Positions 10,166 to 20,969 of a stretch of DNA of 64,000 bases are shown piece by piece. This DNA is from Arcanobacterium phocae. GTDB lineage: Bacteria > Actinomycetota > Actinomycetes > Actinomycetales > Actinomycetaceae. The stretch lies in contig NZ_JABAPM010000004.1 of the NCBI RefSeq assembly GCF_018913465.1, positions 146,387 to 210,386 on the forward strand, read 5' to 3'. The notes beneath the pieces were generated by a model, which had not been told where the DNA came from, ran no database searches, and was given only the letters and a program-made list of their open reading frames with translations. How positions within the stretch are numbered: position 1 is the stretch's first letter; every line of letters begins with the position of its first letter. The translations under genes were made by a program, and so were the position numbers.

Positions 10166-10980
10166 TGCGTTCCGGAAGTCTAGCAGCTCTTGACCGTGCT
10201 CGTGACCGTTGGGAAGCCGTTTTACGAGCTGTCCCGAACTCGGAAATTGAGGTAGCACAAGCAGTATTTGAGGTTGTTGATATTCTCAATGAAAACCCCA
10301 ATGTTGTTGCTGCTATTGAAGATACGGCACGCGAAGGTGACGATCGGGCACGCTTAGCAAGCGATATCTTCAGCGGTAAAGTGCGTGACCACGTCGTCGA
10401 GCTTCTTATGGGTCTCGCACGCGATCACTGGTCAGAGCACGGGGATCTTCCGCTGGCACTTGAGTATCTGGGTGTCCATACGTTGCTCATAGGGGCGCGT
10501 AACGCTAATCAACTCACTGACGTGGAACAAGAGCTGTATGTCATTATGCGGACCTTGCGCAACCAACGCGGTCTGCGTTTAACTCTCAGTAACTTGGTTT
10601 ACGAACCTAATAAACGAAGTGATTTGGCTCGGGAAGTATTCAAAAACTACGGCTCTTACACCAAAGAGTTGCTAGCTAGGGCAGTTGCTCGTTTAGCACG
10701 AGGGCGAACCCTAGCCCAAGCATTAACCATATATCTCGATCTGGCAGCCGAACTCGACCACCATATCGTTGCCTCGGTTACCAGTGCGATTCCGTTGACT
10801 CGCGAACAAGAAGCACGCTTAACTGCGATTCTTACCCGTACTTACAACACAGCTGTTGCTATCCATGTGACTCTAGATCCTTCCGTTATTGGAGGAATTA
10901 GAATTCATGTTGGTGATGATGTGATCGATGGAACTCTTGCTAGCCGAATTACGGCGTTGCGGGAGCAATTTACTAACTGA
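10165..10980 (+). CDS. atpH: ATP synthase F1 subunit delta
   Basis: Connects the b stalk to the crown of the alpha/beta hexamer. 271 aa, as in other actinobacteria, longer than the roughly 180 aa of proteobacterial delta. The C-terminal third carries the usual delta/OSCP pattern (HIVASVTSAIPLTREQEARL, then DPSVIGGIRIHVGDDVIDGT). The ATG at 10165 is preceded by AGGAGG and shares its first base with the atpF stop. A 46-base gap separates it from atpA. Confidence 0.95.
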
Positions 10981-11026
10981 AATAAAACGTGCAGCCATGT
11001 GGCTGCTTGGAGCGAAGGAATGATGA

Positions 11027-12652
11027 ATGGCTGAAGTGACAATCCAGCCCGATGACATCCGATCTGCGCTGGACAAATTTGTGAGCTCATACGAGCCATC
11101 AAAAGCCAGTAGCGAAGAAGTCGGTCATGTCACCCTCAGCGCAGACGGCATTGCCCGCGTTGACGGTTTACCGGGCGCAATGGCAAATGAGCTTTTGAAG
11201 TTTGAAGACGGAACTCTTGGTTTGGCGATGAACCTTGAAGAGCGTGAAATCGGAGTTGTTGTCCTCGGCGATTTCTCTGACATCGATGAAGGAATGGAAG
11301 TTCGCCGCACGGGCGAAGTGTTATCAGTGCCTGTTGGTGACGGCTATCTTGGTCGCGTCGTGGATCCATTGGGAACTCCAATCGACGGCCTTGGCGCGAT
11401 TGATGGAATTGACACACGCCGTGCACTAGAGCTTCAGGCCCCTGGCGTCATGGCGCGTAAGTCAGTTCACGAGCCACTACAAACTGGTATCAAAGCTATC
11501 GATGCGATGATTCCGATTGGACGTGGTCAGCGCCAGCTGATTATTGGTGACCGTAAGACAGGTAAGACTGCGCTCGCCGTCGATACGATTCTTAGCCAGA
11601 AAGCAAACTGGGAAACTGGGGATCCGCAGAAACAAGTACGTTGTATATACGTAGCTATTGGACAAAAGGGTTCAACCATTGCGGAAGTCCGGGCAACGCT
11701 AGAACGTAACGGTGCGCTCGAATACACCACGATTGTGGCGTCACCAGCATCGGATCCAGCTGGTTTCAAATATCTAGCTCCATATACCGGTTCTGCTATT
11801 GGACAGCACTGGATGTATAACGGAAAACACGTACTGATTGTTTTCGATGATCTATCGAAGCAAGCTGAAGCATATCGAGCAGTATCATTGTTGCTACGTC
11901 GTCCACCGGGGCGTGAAGCATACCCAGGTGACGTGTTCTACTTGCACTCCCGTCTACTCGAGCGTTGTGCCAAGCTTTCCGACGAACTCGGTGGTGGTTC
12001 GATGACCGGTCTACCGATTATTGAAACTAAAGCAAATGACGTTTCGGCATATATCCCAACTAATGTCATTTCTATTACTGACGGACAGATCTTCTTACAG
12101 TCTGACCTCTTCAACGCGAATCAGCGTCCAGCAGTTGATGTTGGTATTTCAGTGTCACGTGTTGGTGGTGACGCGCAGATCAAAGCGATGAAGAAGGTTG
12201 CGGGAACTCTCAAGATTACGCTCGCTCAATATCGTGCCCAAGCTGCATTTGCCATGTTTGCTTCTGATCTTGATGCAACAACACGCCAACAGCTCACCCG
12301 TGGTGAGAGATTGATGGCCTTGCTCAAGCAGCCACAGTACACCCCGTATGCTGTTGAGGATCAGATTGCATCCGTATGGGCAGGTACTAACGGTTATCTT
12401 GACGATATTGACGTTGCCGATGTTTCGAAGTTTGAACAGGGACTTATCCGTCACTTGCATACCAATAGTGACGTCCTTGCGAAGATGATGGTGACTGGCA
12501 AACTGGAACCAGAGATAGAAGACGAACTGCGTGCTGCTGTTGAGGAATTCCGCGCTGGTTTTGTTGCCAACAATGGAACGGTGCAACTAGATGACGCAGA
12601 GCCTGAAGCTGAACAGTCTCAAGAACAGATCGTTCGTCCTAAGCGAGGCTGA
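11027..12652 (+). CDS. atpA: ATP synthase F1 subunit alpha
   Basis: Regulatory nucleotide-binding subunit of the F1 hexamer, 541 aa. Walker A GDRKTGKT at about residues 174-181, Walker [11 protein letters not shown] near residue 270, and the conserved [10 protein letters not shown] near residue 375. The C-terminus has an acidic tail ending in REGR-like basic residues that is not conserved. ATG 11027 follows AGCGAAGGA. Its stop overlaps the atpG start by one base (TGATG). Confidence 0.98.
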   Translation: MAEVTIQPDDIRSALDKFVSSYEPSKASSEEVGHVTLSADGIARVDGLPGAMANELLKFEDGTLGLAMNLEEREIGVVVLGDFSDIDEGMEVRRTGEVLSVPVGDGYLGRVVDPLGTPIDGLGAIDGIDTRRALELQAPGVMARKSVHEPLQTGIKAIDAMIPIGRGQRQLIIGDRKTGKTALAVDTILSQKANWETGDPQKQVRCIYVAIGQKGSTIAEVRATLERNGALEYTTIVASPASDPAGFKYLAPYTGSAIGQHWMYNGKHVLIVFDDLSKQAEAYRAVSLLLRRPPGREAYPGDVFYLHSRLLERCAKLSDELGGGSMTGLPIIETKANDVSAYIPTNVISITDGQIFLQSDLFNANQRPAVDVGISVSRVGGDAQIKAMKKVAGTLKITLAQYRAQAAFAMFASDLDATTRQQLTRGERLMALLKQPQYTPYAVEDQIASVWAGTNGYLDDIDVADVSKFEQGLIRHLHTNSDVLAKMMVTGKLEPEIEDELRAAVEEFRAGFVANNGTVQLDDAEPEAEQSQEQIVRPKRG

Positions 12653-13566
12653 TGATGGCAGGCGCACAGCGGATTTATAAACAGAAGATTCGGGCAACGA
12701 AAACTCTCGAAAAAGTCTTCCGGGCGATGGAGCTTATTGCAGCTTCCCGTATCGGCAAGGCTCGTGACCGTGCGCTCGGACAAGATCCGTACACGCAGGC
12801 TCTGACGCGATCGATTGGGACAGTAGCGGCTCATGCTCACGAAGACCATCCGTTGATCAAAGAGCGAACTGATACTAGTCGGGTGATTGTCTTCGTTGTG
12901 ACATCAGATCGTGGCATGGCTGGGGCGTACTCGTCGTCGGTATTGCGCGAAGCTGAGCGACTCATCAGCGAACTGAAGGAAAATGGTAAAGAACCAGTTC
13001 TATATGTTTCGGGACGTCGTGGTGCATCCTATTTCCGATTCCGTGGTGTTCCAGTAGAACGTGCATGGACTGGGGAATCTGACAAACCATCCGACGAAAC
13101 CTCGGATGAGATCAGTACTGAGTTTTTGACACGCTTCTTGGCTGATGCTGACGACGGCGGTGTTGCAGAACTGTACATGATCTTTACTCGGTTCGTTTCC
13201 ATGGTGACACAAACCGTTCAAGTTCGTCGTATGCTACCGATTCAAGTTGTTGACGATGTCGATGAGGCTTCGGTAGCCGATGAGACTCTGGCAGACAATG
13301 AGCCATTGTACGAATTCGAGCCGTCTGCTCAGCAAGTTTTTGATGAGTTGTTACCGATGTACGTTGGTCAGCGTATTCATTCCGTCATGCTTATGTCGGC
13401 TGCCTCGGAACTAGCAGCACGTCAGCAAGCAATGCATTCTGCTACTGAGAATGCGGGCGAAGTGATCGAGTCCTACACGCGTCTGGCTAATAACGCTCGC
13501 CAGGCGGAAATTACCACGGAAATTACAGAAATAATCTCAGGCGCAGACAGTCTGGGTAAAAGCTAA
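12652..13566 (+). CDS. atpG: ATP synthase F1 subunit gamma
   Basis: Central rotor shaft. 304 aa with the conserved N-terminal helix (RIYKQKIRATKTLEKVFRAMELIAASRI) and C-terminal helix (MHSATENAGEVIESYTRLANNARQAEITTEI in part). The middle has an acidic insert around residues 140-160 and 203-225, within the range of actinobacterial gamma subunits. The start is ATG 12652, or the adjacent ATG 12655, at the end of atpA. Confidence 0.95.
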   Translation: MMAGAQRIYKQKIRATKTLEKVFRAMELIAASRIGKARDRALGQDPYTQALTRSIGTVAAHAHEDHPLIKERTDTSRVIVFVVTSDRGMAGAYSSSVLREAERLISELKENGKEPVLYVSGRRGASYFRFRGVPVERAWTGESDKPSDETSDEISTEFLTRFLADADDGGVAELYMIFTRFVSMVTQTVQVRRMLPIQVVDDVDEASVADETLADNEPLYEFEPSAQQVFDELLPMYVGQRIHSVMLMSAASELAARQQAMHSATENAGEVIESYTRLANNARQAEITTEITEIISGADSLGKS

Positions 13567-13593
13567 ACGTCCCTTCTGCTCGGGACACAGTAA

Positions 13594-15062
<1,469 letters not shown>

Positions 15063-15063
<1 letters not shown>

Positions 15064-15311
15064 TGAAGCTCGATATTGTTGCGCGTTCTGGAGTGCTGTA
15101 CTCCGGAGAAGTCAGCGAGATAGTGGTTCCAGCATATGATGGCGAACTGGGTATCCTTCCGGGACGTGCTCCGGTTCTATCGGTAGTCATGCCTGGTCCA
15201 GTTCGGTTTGTGACTTCAACCGGAGACAAGCAAGAAATTGTTGTTGGTAAAGGGTTTTTGACAGTCGATCATGACGCGGTCATGGTTGTCGTAGAAAATC
15301 ACGAGGAGTAA
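15063..15311 (+). CDS. atpC: ATP synthase F1 subunit epsilon, short form
   Basis: 82 aa covering only the N-terminal beta-sandwich (LDIVARSGVLYSGEVSEIVVPAYDGELGILPGRAP). The C-terminal helical hairpin, which in many bacteria inhibits ATP hydrolysis and brings the protein to about 130 residues, is missing. The frame ends at a normal stop and the next gene starts seven bases later, so this is the native length and not a truncation by frameshift. Short epsilons occur in other actinobacteria. Confidence 0.93.
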
Positions 15312-15317
15312 TGACTT

Positions 15318-15719
15318 ATGCCGTCATTCATGTGGTGGGCTATTGTTGCCATAGCAGTATTTATCATTATTGTTGGTATATACTCGCTCTTAAGATTGCG
15401 GATACTTTTTTCGTGCAATGGCTCGTTCCACGTGGCTTTACGGCAAGCAAACCAGGAGCGTTGGCAAACTGGGGTAGCGGTGTTCGAGCCTTTCCAACTG
15501 AATTGGTATTCGACGCACTCCTTGAGTCCATGGCCGAATGTTCAATGGAAACGTGGCGAACTTGATTTCAAGGTTATGCCAGCTTCCGGCGATATCCAGG
15601 TTGTGCATATTACCCGCGGAGATCAGTCGTGGAGCCTGGCAACAACTCCGCTCGCCGTATCCGGTATCGTCTCGTGGATAGATTCTGCGCCGCCAGTAGA
15701 AGAACCCGAATTGTTTTAG
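15318..15719 (+). CDS. DUF2550 family membrane-anchored protein
   Basis: 133 aa: one N-terminal membrane helix (about residues 5-27), then a small soluble domain with the pattern of DUF2550, a family found directly after atpC across actinobacteria (position of M. tuberculosis Rv1312). Function unknown. The ATG lies behind the GAGGAG that ends atpC, and the tight spacing puts it in the atp operon. The domain is mostly beta by appearance (ELDFKVMPASGDIQVVHITRGDQSWSLA in part). A hairpin follows at 15729. Confidence 0.8.
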   Translation: MPSFMWWAIVAIAVFIIIVGIYSLLRLRILFSCNGSFHVALRQANQERWQTGVAVFEPFQLNWYSTHSLSPWPNVQWKRGELDFKVMPASGDIQVVHITRGDQSWSLATTPLAVSGIVSWIDSAPPVEEPELF

Positions 15720-15728
15720 GTAACATGT

Positions 15729-15761
15729 AACGCTGGTCGAGCCTTGTGCTCGGCCAGCGTT
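15729..15761 (+). terminator. Hairpin at the end of the atp operon
   Basis: AACGCTGGTCGAG pairs with CTCGGCCAGCGTT (one G-U) around a 7-base loop. The T tract is weak. It lies just before the nucS ribosome binding site GTGAGGAG, so it may reduce rather than stop transcription into nucS. Confidence 0.55.
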
Positions 15762-15786
15762 GCCTGTTGGATGTGAGGAGACATCT

Positions 15787-16482
15787 ATGCGTATTGTCAT
15801 CGCTCGTTGTAGTGTCGATTATTCTGGTCGGCTCGATGCACATCTAGAACCAGCTATTCGAGTTTTGATGTTGAAACAAGATGGTTCAGTTCTAGTCCAC
15901 TCCGATGGCGGCTCCTATAAGCCACTCAATTGGATGTCTCCACCGGCCACATTCAGCGTTGTCGACGTCGCTGACGCGGATCGCAAGGCTGGAGTGGTTG
16001 AAACATGGTCGATTGAGCATAACAAAACAAACGACGTGCTCCGTATTAATATCTACGAACTAATCCATGACCTCACCCAGGATCTTGGAGTTGAGCCAGG
16101 GCTCATTAAAGACGGTGTAGAGGCACATCTACAAAAGTTGCTGGCCGAGCAGGTAAATGTTCTAGGACAGAATCTAGAACTGGTCCGTCGCGAGTACCCG
16201 ACACCTATCGGTCCGGTCGATCTGATGTTACTTGACGCTGCTGGTGGACACATCGCCGTCGAAGTGAAGCGGCGAGGAGAAATCGATGGCGTCGAACAAC
16301 TGACGCGCTATTTAGACCTACTGGGCCGTGATACCACGTTGCAACCTATACGTGGAATTTTTGCGGCGCAAGAAATCAAACCGCAGGCACGTGTATTGGC
16401 AGAGGACCGCGGTATTGAATGCGTCATTTTAGATTATGATGCTATGCGCGGAGTAGACCACCCAGAGGACCGGCTGTTCTGA
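15787..16482 (+). CDS. nucS: Mismatch-specific endonuclease NucS (EndoMS)
   Basis: Cuts both strands at mismatches and provides mismatch repair in actinobacteria and archaea that lack MutS/MutL. 231 aa: N-terminal DNA-binding beta domain, then a RecB-like nuclease domain. Nuclease motifs visible: Asp in GPVDLML near residue 144, the E-x-K pair in AVEVKRR near residue 159, and QLTRY near residue 171. The C-terminus DHPEDRLF is the clamp-binding type tail seen in the family. ATG 15787 follows GTGAGGAG. A frame extending upstream to 15760 has no ribosome site. The position after the atp operon is the usual actinobacterial one. Confidence 0.93.
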   Translation: MRIVIARCSVDYSGRLDAHLEPAIRVLMLKQDGSVLVHSDGGSYKPLNWMSPPATFSVVDVADADRKAGVVETWSIEHNKTNDVLRINIYELIHDLTQDLGVEPGLIKDGVEAHLQKLLAEQVNVLGQNLELVRREYPTPIGPVDLMLLDAAGGHIAVEVKRRGEIDGVEQLTRYLDLLGRDTTLQPIRGIFAAQEIKPQARVLAEDRGIECVILDYDAMRGVDHPEDRLF

Positions 16483-16769
16483 TGCGGCGGTCCAAAAAAT
16501 ATAATCGGCCGGTGCGCGAGCTCAATTCTTATGCGTTAATGGGCTACACCCGAATTGAGCAGGGACGTGACGGACGTGATTTTAAAGTCCATCATATCAA
16601 TGCTGGTGCGAAGGAATATGTGTGTCCGGGTTGCTACGGAACAATCCGGGTAGGGGAGCCGCATGAGGTGGCTTGGACTGAAGACCATATTTTAGGAAAA
16701 GATTTTGGTCAGCAGGATCGGCGCCACTGGCATACCGGCTGCTGGAACGCTCGTGGTCGACGTCGATAA
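16482..16769 (+). CDS. Small zinc-finger-like conserved protein downstream of nucS
   Basis: 95 aa, very basic at both ends. The centre has CPGCYGTIRVGEPHEVAW, then HWHTGCW: the CxxC pair with the later His and Cys could bind zinc. A similar small protein follows nucS in many actinobacteria, where it is often labelled ATP/GTP-binding without evidence; I see no P-loop here. The ATG overlaps the nucS stop by one base, so the two are translationally coupled. Role unknown; a nucleic-acid-binding helper to NucS is only a guess from context. Confidence 0.7.
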   Translation: MRRSKKYNRPVRELNSYALMGYTRIEQGRDGRDFKVHHINAGAKEYVCPGCYGTIRVGEPHEVAWTEDHILGKDFGQQDRRHWHTGCWNARGRRR

Positions 16770-16823
16770 CCTCTACTAGCGTAAACTCACGAACCTGATC
16801 TCGTGAGGTGCTACGGTGGATAC

Positions 16824-17612
16824 ATGACTATGTTGAGTTTCCGCCGTACCGGCGATGTTTCTGATTGCCCACTCGTCCTATTGCATGCTTTGCCGCTGGA
16901 TTCAACTATGTGGGATCAAGTCCGTGAAATTTTAGCACCAATTGATGTAATTACTGTGGATGCGCCTGGATTCGGCCAATCGCCAGCAGGCGAGGAATTG
17001 GCAGATTCAGAGCCGTCTACAATCACGTATGTCCAAGCGCTCAAAGAGACGCTAGACCACGTAGGAGTGTCTCGTATTATGCTTGGTGGGCTGTCAATGG
17101 GCGGCTCAGTTGCAGCTGATTTTGTTGCTACGTATCCCGACATGGTTGCGGGACTAGCCCTTATGGATACTGGCATTGGTGCTGACGCTCCGGAGCGTCA
17201 GGAATTCCGTCGTAATATGGCCCACTTGGCAGAAGAGGGACGTGCTTTTGAGATTTTGCAAGGCTGGAAAGAATCGATGACAGGGTCTGACGTTACGGAT
17301 CAAGTTCAAGAATCGTTAGAAGCTCGATTTAAAGCTGCGCCAGGGAACGCATTAGCCTGGATTCAACGTGCGCTTGCTGCTCGTTCAGATCGTTCGGACG
17401 TCGTAGAACTAGTTGACGGCCCAGTATATTTCATTCGTGGAACCGATGACCCAACGGCTTCGTTGGAATACTTCATGCAGCTATCGCTCCGAGCAAAGAA
17501 CCCTCGCATTATCGAAATTGAGGGCGCAGGTCATTTTACTGCTGATGAGAAACCAGCAGAACTGGCCCAGGCACTTACTGAGTTTGTTTCGCGCGTGGGC
17601 CAGCCTAGCTAA
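16824..17612 (+). CDS. Alpha/beta-fold hydrolase
   Basis: 262 aa. The catalytic triad is visible: nucleophile Ser near residue 91 in GLSMGG, Asp near residue 207 in RGTDDPTAS, and His near residue 237 in GAGHFTADE. The oxyanion segment is LLHALPLD near the N-terminus. Substrate unknown; the layout matches small esterases and pimeloyl/3-oxoadipate enol-lactonase-like hydrolases. Start ATG 16824 behind GGTGGA; an upstream in-frame start at 16803 lacks a ribosome site. It converges with the DivIVA-like gene, with a small dyad TGACGT/ACGTCA (17614-17630) between them. Confidence 0.85.
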   Translation: MTMLSFRRTGDVSDCPLVLLHALPLDSTMWDQVREILAPIDVITVDAPGFGQSPAGEELADSEPSTITYVQALKETLDHVGVSRIMLGGLSMGGSVAADFVATYPDMVAGLALMDTGIGADAPERQEFRRNMAHLAEEGRAFEILQGWKESMTGSDVTDQVQESLEARFKAAPGNALAWIQRALAARSDRSDVVELVDGPVYFIRGTDDPTASLEYFMQLSLRAKNPRIIEIEGAGHFTADEKPAELAQALTEFVSRVGQPS

Positions 17613-17632
17613 ATGACGTGGTGTACGTCAGC

Positions 17633-18781
17633 TCATTCAGTTTTATCGGTGGCCGAGTCGATTACTTCGTTTAATGCGAGTGATCGCTCGGAACCAGTCA
17701 AGATCGCACGCATATCTTCGATGTAAGACGACAGTGATTCGCGTTGTTCTTTCAATGCTGAAATTTCATCATTAGCTGATGTCAGCTTCCGTGCGCTGTC
17801 CTCATGCGCTTGGGACAGAATACGGTCAGCTTCCTCGCGGGCTTCAGACAAAATAGCAGTTGCCTCATTACGGGCGTTATTCAGTAGTTCAGCGGCTTCA
17901 TGCTCAGATGAAGCGGTCAATTCGCTAGTGCGTTGCGTCGCTTGAATGAGCCGCTCTTCAGCACTATGAGCGTCTGCTTCTGCCTTTTGCACCATGTCAT
18001 TCATCTGGGCAGTCAGTCTGGCGTTTTCCTCAGCTTGCTTTTGTGCTGCAGCTTGCTGAGCATCGGCAATAGTTTGTTCACTGTGTGCCTTGGCTTCGGT
18101 CAGTTCTCGCTCAAGATCTGCCTTTGCTTGGGCGATTTCGGTGGTCACCGAGGCACGCAATTCGGAAAGCTCAGTTTCTGTGTCGCCACGAAGCTTGGCA
18201 ACTTCTGCCTGTGCATCGGCAATCATCTGCGATGCCTCATGCTCAGCAGTAGAGCGCATAGCTGCACAATCAGCAGAAGACTGAGTGCGTAGTCGCGCGG
18301 CTTCACGTTCTGCAGAGGAAACGATTTCCTCGCTTGTACGGCGAGAAATCACAGTGATGGATTCGGCTTCGGCGCGTGCGTTTTCTAGCTCAGCAGTTGC
18401 TTCGGTCTGTGCTTTAGAAAGGGTCTTTTGGCTATCCAGTTGCGCAGCTTCGCGTAACTTGTCGGCACGTTCCTCGGCCGACGAAACGATTGCGGAGGCC
18501 TCACTGCGTGCCCGGGTCATAAGATCTAGTGCCTGTTCTTCGGTAGATTTGAGCAGACGTTCCACGCGAGTTCCGAGCCCAGAGTAGGACGGACGATCGT
18601 TTTCTTTCAGTGCTGATTGAGCTTGTGCAAGTTGCGCTGAAAGCTTAAGAACTTCCTCGTCTAAATGTGCTACTTGAGCCCGGGTCTGCGAAAGGTTCGA
18701 TTCTAGGCTGTTAATCTGCTCTTCAACTTGTGCGCGATCATAACCGCGCATGACGACTGGAAATAGAGGTTCCTCTGCCAC
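17633..18781 (-). CDS. Long DivIVA-like coiled-coil protein
   Basis: 382 aa. The first 30 residues (FPVVMRGYDRAQVEEQINSLES in part) match the DivIVA membrane-binding head. Almost all the rest is Ala/Glu/Arg-rich coiled coil with recurring segments of the type SAEREAARLR and EAREEADRIL. DivIVA proteins mark curved membrane and poles and organise growth or division in actinobacteria. This is longer than typical Wag31/DivIVA and looks like a polar scaffold of the Scy/FilP sort, or a second DivIVA paralogue. GTG start with GGAGGA upstream; TATTAT beyond that may be its -10. Which polar process it serves cannot be told from the neighbours. Confidence 0.8.
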   Translation of the reverse strand: MAEEPLFPVVMRGYDRAQVEEQINSLESNLSQTRAQVAHLDEEVLKLSAQLAQAQSALKENDRPSYSGLGTRVERLLKSTEEQALDLMTRARSEASAIVSSAEERADKLREAAQLDSQKTLSKAQTEATAELENARAEAESITVISRRTSEEIVSSAEREAARLRTQSSADCAAMRSTAEHEASQMIADAQAEVAKLRGDTETELSELRASVTTEIAQAKADLERELTEAKAHSEQTIADAQQAAAQKQAEENARLTAQMNDMVQKAEADAHSAEERLIQATQRTSELTASSEHEAAELLNNARNEATAILSEAREEADRILSQAHEDSARKLTSANDEISALKEQRESLSSYIEDMRAILTGSERSLALNEVIDSATDKTE

Positions 18782-18924
18782 GTCAATTCCTCCATATAAT
18801 AGATGTTGTAGCTTAAGACTACCTTCCGGAGGTCACTTAACTCACATCAGAGTGTCGAAGTCGTCCGAATAAGGTATCGTTATTTAATCGTTACATACTG
18901 TGTGTAGCCGAGGAAAGCGGAAGA

Positions 18925-19965
18925 ATGAAGCGAATTCTTGGAATGATAGCCCTCATCGCTGGAGTTGCGATGATGGTTGGTACTTTTGTGGTCTCCATGG
19001 CTCAGCAAAACGAGGTGAATGTCAAACTTTCTACTGCTGATGATTCTGCAGTTTTCGTGAAAACTGCTCCTGGGGTATTGACGCTCGTCAATGACAAGGT
19101 AAAGGTCACTTTAGACGCGCCGGGCAGTGAAATTCACTGGGGACTGGGGAATCCGGTGGATGTCGATGCGTTTGTTGATCAAGCGGCCTCAGTTACTGTG
19201 ACTGGGCTGGCTTCATGGAATGCTCTCGCTGTAAAAACAGATGCAGGTAGTGACGAAGGTGCACAGGCAGTCGAAGATGCAGTTAACGCGGAAAAATTTT
19301 CTCTAGCTGGCTCGGATATGTGGAGCAAAGATGGACAAGCTGAAGATAGCGCAAAGATTATCTTAGATGCTCGGCAGATAGACGGGAAAGCACTGATAGC
19401 GACGACGTCTGACGGTAAAGCTCCCAAAATTACCTTGGAGTGGGTTCGTGTCCGCGATATTGGAAATCCTGCCGTCTTCTATGTTGTTGGCGCTTTGATT
19501 ACCCTAATCGGATCGCTTTTGCTTCTTAATTGGTACCAAGAAGAGCTGGCTCGTCGGAAAGCAACTAAGAAGTCTTCTGTGAAACTGCGTTCGCGAGCTC
19601 ATGTGGATCGGATGCCGTCAGTTATGACATCGTTTGATGGAAACTTGGCAGATCCTGAAACCGAACGAGACATTCAACGCTTGCACACAGGTTCGGCTCT
19701 AGGTGCCTCGATTCTACCTGGAACGAGCCATAGTGAGATGTTCCGTAGTCGGGAGCTAGATCCGAAAGACCGCATCTTGCTTGCCACTGAAACAGGTGAT
19801 CTTCAAGCTTTAGTGCCAGAAACTACAGGAGAAGATGATACGCCGGATGAGCCTGCCGAAGTGGAAAGCTTGCAAAGTTCTTCAGATGAAACGAATTCGC
19901 AAGATTGGCGTGCGCTATGGAATTTTTCTTGGGGTCCACAACAGAAAGAGGAAGACAATGCGTAA
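18925..19965 (+). CDS. Unrecognised membrane protein with two membrane segments
   Basis: 346 aa that I cannot assign to a family. An N-terminal hydrophobic helix (residues 4-27) is followed by an outside domain of about 150 residues rich in Asp, Ala and Val. A second helix lies at about 182-203 (FYVVGALITLIGSLLLLNW), then a hydrophilic cytoplasmic tail of about 140 residues with basic and then acidic stretches. The topology suggests a sensor or anchor that spans the membrane twice. It overlaps the lipoprotein gene by eight bases, and with the following thioredoxin-TPR gene forms a three-gene envelope unit. Confidence 0.75.
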   Translation: MKRILGMIALIAGVAMMVGTFVVSMAQQNEVNVKLSTADDSAVFVKTAPGVLTLVNDKVKVTLDAPGSEIHWGLGNPVDVDAFVDQAASVTVTGLASWNALAVKTDAGSDEGAQAVEDAVNAEKFSLAGSDMWSKDGQAEDSAKIILDARQIDGKALIATTSDGKAPKITLEWVRVRDIGNPAVFYVVGALITLIGSLLLLNWYQEELARRKATKKSSVKLRSRAHVDRMPSVMTSFDGNLADPETERDIQRLHTGSALGASILPGTSHSEMFRSRELDPKDRILLATETGDLQALVPETTGEDDTPDEPAEVESLQSSSDETNSQDWRALWNFSWGPQQKEEDNA

Positions 19966-20965
19966 CTCACGACTAATTATTGTGCTACTTGCAGCGGGAG
20001 TTCTTGGTCTTACTGGTTGTGCTCAGGACAACTCTTTACCAGAGCCAGAGACAGCCACGAAAACCGGGAATATCATTTCTGCGCAAAAATATTCTGAACT
20101 CGTTGATGAAGTGTCTGAGGCGCTGTCTCAAGCAGATAAAAACCATGATGTGGATGCCTTAGGGAACAGGATTGCAGGCCCGCTACTAACTCAGCGAAAA
20201 GCCGAATATAGCCTTGCTAGCGCAACTGAAGCGACTGCGCCAACGCCTTTCGCACTTGATCCAAAAGAAGCGACTATGGCATCAGGTGTTGCTTTTCCGC
20301 GAACTTTAATGGCGATCGATGTCAGTAAAACCCCACGTGGTATTGGAACCATTGCAGTATGGCAGCAAGCTACTGCAAGAGAAAATTACCAGCTATGGGC
20401 AGCTATTGATATGTTCCCATCTCCGCCAAAGATCGAAATTACAAATACACAAAACGATAGCAAAGGCTATTTAGCTATGAATGCTGACGATTTTGTTACT
20501 GATCCGGCAGGAGTGCTTGATGCGTATGCAAGCTATGCTAATGCTCGGCAAATGGGAGACGTTAAGTTCAACGAGGGCGATCCGCTATACGAGCAGACTG
20601 CAAAGCAAGCCAGTGATTTAACTGCGGCGCTCAACCAGCTGGGCGAGGCGAAGATAGCATTCTCCGTTCCCAACAAAGACATTCGTGCTGTGTCAACAAA
20701 AGATGGCGGAATCGTGATGGTTGGGGAGTTGCGCTATGACATGACCGTTACTCGTACGAAGGATGGTGCAACACTAAAACTCGGATCGTTGATCGGGGCT
20801 TTGAGTGAAGGGAAGAAAGACGGAGTCATCACGGTGGATAAGCCAGTTGTTGCTCAATATTCCACGTCAGTGGCGTTCTATGTACCGCCAAAAGGTTCAA
20901 AAGAACCAGTCCATATGATTGGCGGCTCTGTACCCGCATTAGTTAGCGTAACGAAAGCAGAATAA
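19958..20965 (+). CDS. Unrecognised lipoprotein
   Basis: 335 aa. Lipoprotein signal peptide ending in the lipobox LTGC, with Cys21 as the lipidated residue, so it should be anchored on the outer face of the membrane. The mature part has no domain that I recognise; it alternates helical and beta-like segments and ends in a beta-rich region (FYVPPKGSKEPVHMIGGSVP). The ATG at 19958, behind AGAGGAAGAC, was chosen because the lipobox must be N-terminal; the frame is open further upstream inside the preceding gene. Translationally coupled to the membrane protein before it. Confidence 0.8.
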   Translation: MRNSRLIIVLLAAGVLGLTGCAQDNSLPEPETATKTGNIISAQKYSELVDEVSEALSQADKNHDVDALGNRIAGPLLTQRKAEYSLASATEATAPTPFALDPKEATMASGVAFPRTLMAIDVSKTPRGIGTIAVWQQATARENYQLWAAIDMFPSPPKIEITNTQNDSKGYLAMNADDFVTDPAGVLDAYASYANARQMGDVKFNEGDPLYEQTAKQASDLTAALNQLGEAKIAFSVPNKDIRAVSTKDGGIVMVGELRYDMTVTRTKDGATLKLGSLIGALSEGKKDGVITVDKPVVAQYSTSVAFYVPPKGSKEPVHMIGGSVPALVSVTKAE

Positions 20966-20969
20966 GAAC